This document shows, one piece after another, positions 60,250 through 64,000 of a DNA stretch of 64,000 nt. A program made the position numbers and the translations under genes. Origin of the DNA: JACVRW01 sp034664085 (GTDB taxonomy: Bacteria; Actinomycetota; Thermoleophilia; Solirubrobacterales; Thermoleophilaceae); the NCBI GenBank assembly GCA_034664085.1, contig JAXDII010000092.1:6950-70949 (forward strand), in the 5' to 3' direction. The notes beneath the pieces are model-generated. The model worked only from the letters and a program-made list of their open reading frames with translations, had not been told where the DNA came from and did not search any database. Position 1 is the stretch's first letter. Every line of letters starts with the position of its first letter.

Positions 60250-62661
60250 ATGGAGTTCCACGAGCACCAGCAGAGCCTCTTCTCGCGCCCCGGCGTCGGC
60301 CTCGGCGACCGCGCGCCGCGGATGGAGGACGACCGCCTGCTCACCGGCCGCGGCCGCTACGTGGCCGACATCCGCCGGGCCGGCGCGGTGGAGGTGGCCT
60401 TCCTGCGGTCTCAGCTGGCGCACGCCGAGATCAAGTCGATCGATTGCGAGGCGGCGCGCGCGCTGCCCGGAGTGATCGGCGTCTTCACCGCGGAGGACCT
60501 CGACGACGTCGCCGCGGTGCCCGACTTCCCGGACCCCGATCTGGCTCGCCCGGTGGGGACCTTCCCGCTCTGCCGCGGGCGGGTGCGTTACGTCGGCGCG
60601 CCGCTGGCGGCCGTCGTGGCCGTCGACCGGTACGTGGCCGAGGACGCCGTCGAGCTGCTGTACGCGGATCTCGAGCCGCTGCCGGTACTCGCGTCGATCG
60701 ACGACGCCCTGGCGCCGGACGCGCCCCGGCTCTACGAGGACTGGCCCGACAACCGGCTCGTGGACGTGCGGCTCGAGGAGGACAAGGACGAGGCCTTCGA
60801 TCGCCTGCGCACGGTGAGCGGCAGCTACTACATGCAGCGCCACGGCGCCGTGCCGATGGAGCCGCGCGGGACGGTGGCCTCCTACGAGGAGGACCGCCTC
60901 ACGGTCTGGACCTCGACGCAGTTCCCGCACATCGCCCGGACGATGCTCCACTACGTCCTCGGGATCGCCGAGGGGGACATCAGGGTGGTCGCGCCCGACG
61001 TCGGCGGCGGGTTCGGCATCAAGGCCCAGGTCTACCCCGAGGACTACGTCGTCGCCTGGCTCGCTCGCCGGCTCGAGCGTCCCGTTCGCTGGATCGACGA
61101 CCGCTACGAGCACATGGTCAGCGCCGCCCAGGCGCGCGACGTGCGCATCGACCTCGAGGCGGCGGTGCACGACAACGGCGAGATCGAGGCGCTGCGGGCC
61201 TGCGTGTACCACGACGTGGGCTCGGGCGAGGTCTTCCCGAACGGCTTCAACCCCGACTTCGTCGCGGTCGCGTCGCTCACCGGCCAGTACCGGATTCCAC
61301 GCCAGCAGTCGGGCGTGATCGCCGTTGTCACCAACAAGACCCCGGCCGGCGCCTACCGCGGCTTCGGGCTCCCGGAGTCGTGCTTCGCCATGGAGCGGCT
61401 CGTCGACCGGATCGCACAGGAGCTCGGGATCGACCGCGTCGAGCTGCGCAGGCGCCTCACGATCCGCGAGGACGAGCTGCCGTACGTCACCGCCACGGGA
61501 TCGGAGCTCGACTCGGGCAGCCACCTGGCGGCGCTCGAGAGCGTCGCCGAGCGGGGCGCCGCCGTCCTGGCCGAGCTGCGCGCACAGGAGACGTCGGCCG
61601 ACATCCGCTACGGGCTCGGGTACGCCACGTACGTCGAGGGCGTCGCGCCCACCTACTTCGGGACCACGGGCCACTGGACGTCGCAGGACGCGTGCGACAT
61701 CCGCTTCGACCCGGACGGGGGAGTCACCGTTGCGGTCGGGATCTCCGCATACGGCCAGAGCGTGTCGACGATGGTCGCCACCGTCACGGCGCACGAGCTG
61801 GGCGTGCCGCTCGAGGACGTCCGGGTGGTGATGGGCGACACCGACCGTGCGCCGTACGGGCTCGGCGCCTGGGGCAGCCGCAGCACGATCGTCGCCTCCG
61901 GCGCGATTCACCGCGCGGCCGTCGAGCTGCGCGCCAAGGGCGCGCGGATTGCCGCGCACCTGCTGGAGGCGGCGCCCGAGGACATCGAGTTCGCGGACGG
62001 CAGGCTCCACGTGGCCGGCACGCCGAACGCGTCGGTGTCCTGGAGCGACATCGCACACGCGGCGCTGATCAGGATCCACGACCTGCCCGACGGCGTCGAG
62101 CCCGGGCTCGAGACGAAGGCGACCTACGCGCCGCCCGGGATCCAGCACGTCCCGCGGGAAGACGGCCGCATGAACGCCTGTCCGACCTACACCAACGCCA
62201 GCCACTCGGTGGTCGTGCGCGTGGACCTCGGGACGGGGGACGTGCACGTCGCGCGCTACATCGTGGCCCACGACTGCGGCCGCGTCCTCAACGCCAACAT
62301 CGTGGACGGCCAGATCCAGGGCGGAGTCGCCCAGGGGATCGGCGGAACGCTGTACGAGGAGTTCGCCTACGACGACGCGGCCCAGCCGCTCGCCACGTCG
62401 TTCATGGACTACCTGATCCCGACGGCGAGCGAGATCGGGCCGATGGAGATCGTGCACTTCGAGAGCCCCGCGCCGGGGCTGCCGTGGGGAGCGAAGGGCG
62501 CCGGCGAGGCGGGCATCATCGGCCCCGCGCCGGCGATCGCGACGGCCGTCGAGGACGCCCTGTCGGAGTTCGGGATCGACGAGATCGTCGCGACACCGAT
62601 CACCCCGCGGAGCATCCTGGGCGCGCTGCGCTCGGCGCGCGAGCTGGGGGCGGTCTCGTGA
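60250..62661 (+). CDS. Xanthine dehydrogenase-family Mo-binding large subunit
   Basis: The 803-residue large subunit of a molybdenum hydroxylase. Pterin- and substrate-site motifs include DVGGGFGIKAQVYPED, the AYRGFGLPE loop (not the AYRCSFR of true CO dehydrogenase), AYGQSVSTMV, and the catalytic Glu in GAKGAGEAGIIGPAPA near the C-terminus. These enzymes hydroxylate N-heterocycles or aldehydes with water as oxygen source. The HpxO-like gene and amidases suggest a purine or similar substrate. It follows amidase 2 by 8 bases and overlaps the FAD subunit gene. Confidence 0.9.
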   Translation: MEFHEHQQSLFSRPGVGLGDRAPRMEDDRLLTGRGRYVADIRRAGAVEVAFLRSQLAHAEIKSIDCEAARALPGVIGVFTAEDLDDVAAVPDFPDPDLARPVGTFPLCRGRVRYVGAPLAAVVAVDRYVAEDAVELLYADLEPLPVLASIDDALAPDAPRLYEDWPDNRLVDVRLEEDKDEAFDRLRTVSGSYYMQRHGAVPMEPRGTVASYEEDRLTVWTSTQFPHIARTMLHYVLGIAEGDIRVVAPDVGGGFGIKAQVYPEDYVVAWLARRLERPVRWIDDRYEHMVSAAQARDVRIDLEAAVHDNGEIEALRACVYHDVGSGEVFPNGFNPDFVAVASLTGQYRIPRQQSGVIAVVTNKTPAGAYRGFGLPESCFAMERLVDRIAQELGIDRVELRRRLTIREDELPYVTATGSELDSGSHLAALESVAERGAAVLAELRAQETSADIRYGLGYATYVEGVAPTYFGTTGHWTSQDACDIRFDPDGGVTVAVGISAYGQSVSTMVATVTAHELGVPLEDVRVVMGDTDRAPYGLGAWGSRSTIVASGAIHRAAVELRAKGARIAAHLLEAAPEDIEFADGRLHVAGTPNASVSWSDIAHAALIRIHDLPDGVEPGLETKATYAPPGIQHVPREDGRMNACPTYTNASHSVVVRVDLGTGDVHVARYIVAHDCGRVLNANIVDGQIQGGVAQGIGGTLYEEFAYDDAAQPLATSFMDYLIPTASEIGPMEIVHFESPAPGLPWGAKGAGEAGIIGPAPAIATAVEDALSEFGIDEIVATPITPRSILGALRSARELGAVS

Positions 62662-63503
62662 AGCCGCCGCCCTTCGCCTACGCCCGGGCCGGCTCCGTGG
62701 AGGACGCGGTGGAGCTGCTGGCCGCGGACGAGGACGCCAAGGTGCTGGCCGGCGGACAGAGCCTGGTGCCGATGCTCAACTTCCGCTTCGCACGGCCGTC
62801 GACGCTCGTCGACGTGGCTCACATCGAGGCCCTGCGCGGCATCGAGCGCCGCAACGGCGTGCTGGCCGTCGGCGCCGCCGTGCGCCAGCTGGACGCCGAG
62901 CGCTCCCCGCTGGTCGCCGAGGCCTGCCCGCTGATCGGCCAGGCGCTGCGGCACGTCGGCCACCTCCAGATCCGCTCGCGCGGCACGATCGGGGGAAGCG
63001 TGGCGCACGCGGACCCCGCCGCCGAGCTGCCCGCGGTGGCGCTGGCGCTGGACGCGGAGCTCGTGGCCGCCGGGCCTGCCGGCCAACGCGTGATCGCTGC
63101 CCAGGACTTCTTCGTCGGGCCCTACATGACCACGCTCGAAGACAACGAGGTCCTCGTGGAGACGCGCTTCGGGGTGCTGGACGCGCGGACGGCCTTCGTC
63201 GAGTACGCGCGCCGATCCGGCGACTTCGCGCAGGCCGGCATCGCGGTGGCGGTCACCTACGAAGCGGACGGCGTCACCGTCGCCCTCGCACGCCTCGCCG
63301 CCATGGGCATCGGCTCGGCGCCGCGCCGGCTCACGGTCACTGAGGAGCGCCTGCAGGGGGAGCGGCTGACCGAGGACCTGATCGGGCGAGCGGCGGCGGA
63401 GACGGAGATCGTGGGCGAGGTCCACGACGAGCCGACGCTTTCCTACAAGACCGACCTGCTGCGCACCCTGCTGACGCGCGGCCTGCGGGAGGTGACGGCG
63501 TGA
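62658..63503 (+). CDS. Mo-hydroxylase FAD-binding medium subunit
   Basis: A 281-residue FAD subunit of the CoxM/XDH type. Flavin-binding motifs are AGGQSLVPMLNFRFA (residues 31-45) and GTIGGSVAHADPAAELP (about 113-129), with the CO-dehydrogenase flavin C-terminal domain after residue 180. GTG 62658 overlaps the large subunit stop by four bases. The L-M-S order (large, FAD, iron-sulfur) is one of the usual orders. Confidence 0.92.
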   Translation: MKPPPFAYARAGSVEDAVELLAADEDAKVLAGGQSLVPMLNFRFARPSTLVDVAHIEALRGIERRNGVLAVGAAVRQLDAERSPLVAEACPLIGQALRHVGHLQIRSRGTIGGSVAHADPAAELPAVALALDAELVAAGPAGQRVIAAQDFFVGPYMTTLEDNEVLVETRFGVLDARTAFVEYARRSGDFAQAGIAVAVTYEADGVTVALARLAAMGIGSAPRRLTVTEERLQGERLTEDLIGRAAAETEIVGEVHDEPTLSYKTDLLRTLLTRGLREVTA

Positions 63504-64000
63504 CGGCGATGCCCGCGGACGTCGTGCCGGTGCGGATCGTGGTGAACGGCGAGCCCGTCGAGGCGAGCGCGCCCGCGCGCAAGCTGCTCGTGGACTTCCT
63601 GCGTGAGGACCTGGGCCTCACCGGGACTCACGCCGGGTGCGAGCACGGCGTCTGCGGCGCCTGCACCGTCCTCATCGACGGGCGGCCGGCCAGGTCGTGC
63701 ATCACGCTCGCCGCGCAGCTCGACGGCAACGACATCGTCACCGTCGAGGGACTGTCGCCGGGCGGCGAGCTGACGCCGATGCAGGAGGCCTTCAAGCAGT
63801 GCCACGCCCTCCAGTGCGGCTTTTGCACACCTGGCTTCATCACGACGCTGGCGGGCGTCGATCCGGACGACTACCCGGACGACGCGGCCATCCGCGAGCT
63901 GCTGTCGGGAAATCTCTGCCGCTGCACCGGCTACGAGCACATCGTCAAAGCCGTGCGGTTGGCGTGGGGCAGGCAGGAAACGCCGGGGGAGCACGCGCTG
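63500..64000 (+). CDS. Mo-hydroxylase 2Fe-2S small subunit (partial)
   Basis: The open frame from GTG 63500 runs to the window edge without a stop (167 codons). It carries the plant-ferredoxin-type cluster in HAGCEHGVCGACTVLIDG and the second cluster ligands in CHALQCGFCTPG and GNLCRCTGYEH. The visible part is near the full 150-170 residues normal for this subunit, so little is missing. It passes electrons from the Mo site to FAD. Confidence 0.92.
   Translation, partial: MTAMPADVVPVRIVVNGEPVEASAPARKLLVDFLREDLGLTGTHAGCEHGVCGACTVLIDGRPARSCITLAAQLDGNDIVTVEGLSPGGELTPMQEAFKQCHALQCGFCTPGFITTLAGVDPDDYPDDAAIRELLSGNLCRCTGYEHIVKAVRLAWGRQETPGEHAL

Noticed and set aside
60250..64000. Aerobic CO dehydrogenase (CoxLMS)
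   Set aside because: The large subunit has AYRGFG instead of the AYRCSFR active-site loop of form I CO dehydrogenase, and the neighbours are N-heterocycle enzymes.

Overview
The window is a very GC-rich, gene-dense chromosomal segment of an actinobacterium. The gene order fits this: rpmB-fakA-recG-rsmD-coaD, yceD-rpmF-plsX-acpP-rnc-smc-ftsY, ffh-rpsP-khpA-rimM-trmD-rplS-lepB-rnhB-yraN-comM-dprA, then xerC next to a WhiG/FliA-type sigma factor. A deep-branching class such as Thermoleophilia is my best guess; this is inference from gene order and protein style, not a database result. Coding sequences overlap by 1-8 bases at many junctions, GTG starts are common and TTG starts occur. I saw no tRNA, rRNA, CRISPR array, prophage or insertion sequence.

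Layout. 0-23 kb: housekeeping genes for ribosome, lipid, RNA and secretion functions, almost all on the + strand. A five-unit array of 55-bp hairpin repeats separates yceD from rpmF. 23.1-23.4 kb: an intergenic knot of palindromic repeats that includes an inverted copy of the array unit. 23.4-35.8 kb: YraN, ComM, DprA, ThiD, IlvD, a hydrolase, a nucleotidase, a folate-type ligase homologue, an acyltransferase, an epimerase and an L,D-transpeptidase. 36-40.5 kb: XerC, an FliA/WhiG-type sigma factor, a GAF-PAS-PAS-SpoIIE-HATPase phosphatase and a STAS protein, which together look like a partner-switching stress or development module. 40.5-45.4 kb: an unusual EF-G-like GTPase, two conserved unknown genes, an RNase HI-type protein and transaldolase. 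45.4-49.6 kb: a decayed sigma-factor fragment and a probable surface-glycan group (sulfatase-like protein, deacetylase, glycosyltransferase, acetyltransferase). 49.7-50.7 kb: a MetE-core protein.

50.7-64 kb is the most distinctive part: a co-directional catabolic island that runs off the right edge. It encodes two paralogous isochorismatase-fold amidases, an M20-like hydrolase, two paralogous GntR/UTRA regulators, an ATP-dependent hydantoinase/oxoprolinase pair (HyuA, HyuB), a FAD monooxygenase resembling urate hydroxylase HpxO, and a three-subunit molybdenum hydroxylase. Three predicted promoters in the island each carry a CCAGGCA-centred operator, one being the perfect palindrome GTTGCC-A-GGCAAC between a TTGACA and a TAGGGT box. 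The model I propose is a GntR-controlled route for oxidising a purine or related N-heterocycle and hydrolysing the resulting hydantoin or ureide.

Across the window a TAnnnT hexamer lies 6-11 bases before many start codons, the geometry expected of leaderless transcripts. Several proteins keep their fold but lack canonical catalytic residues: RNase III, the EF-G-like GTPase, the M20 hydrolase and the sulfatase-like protein.
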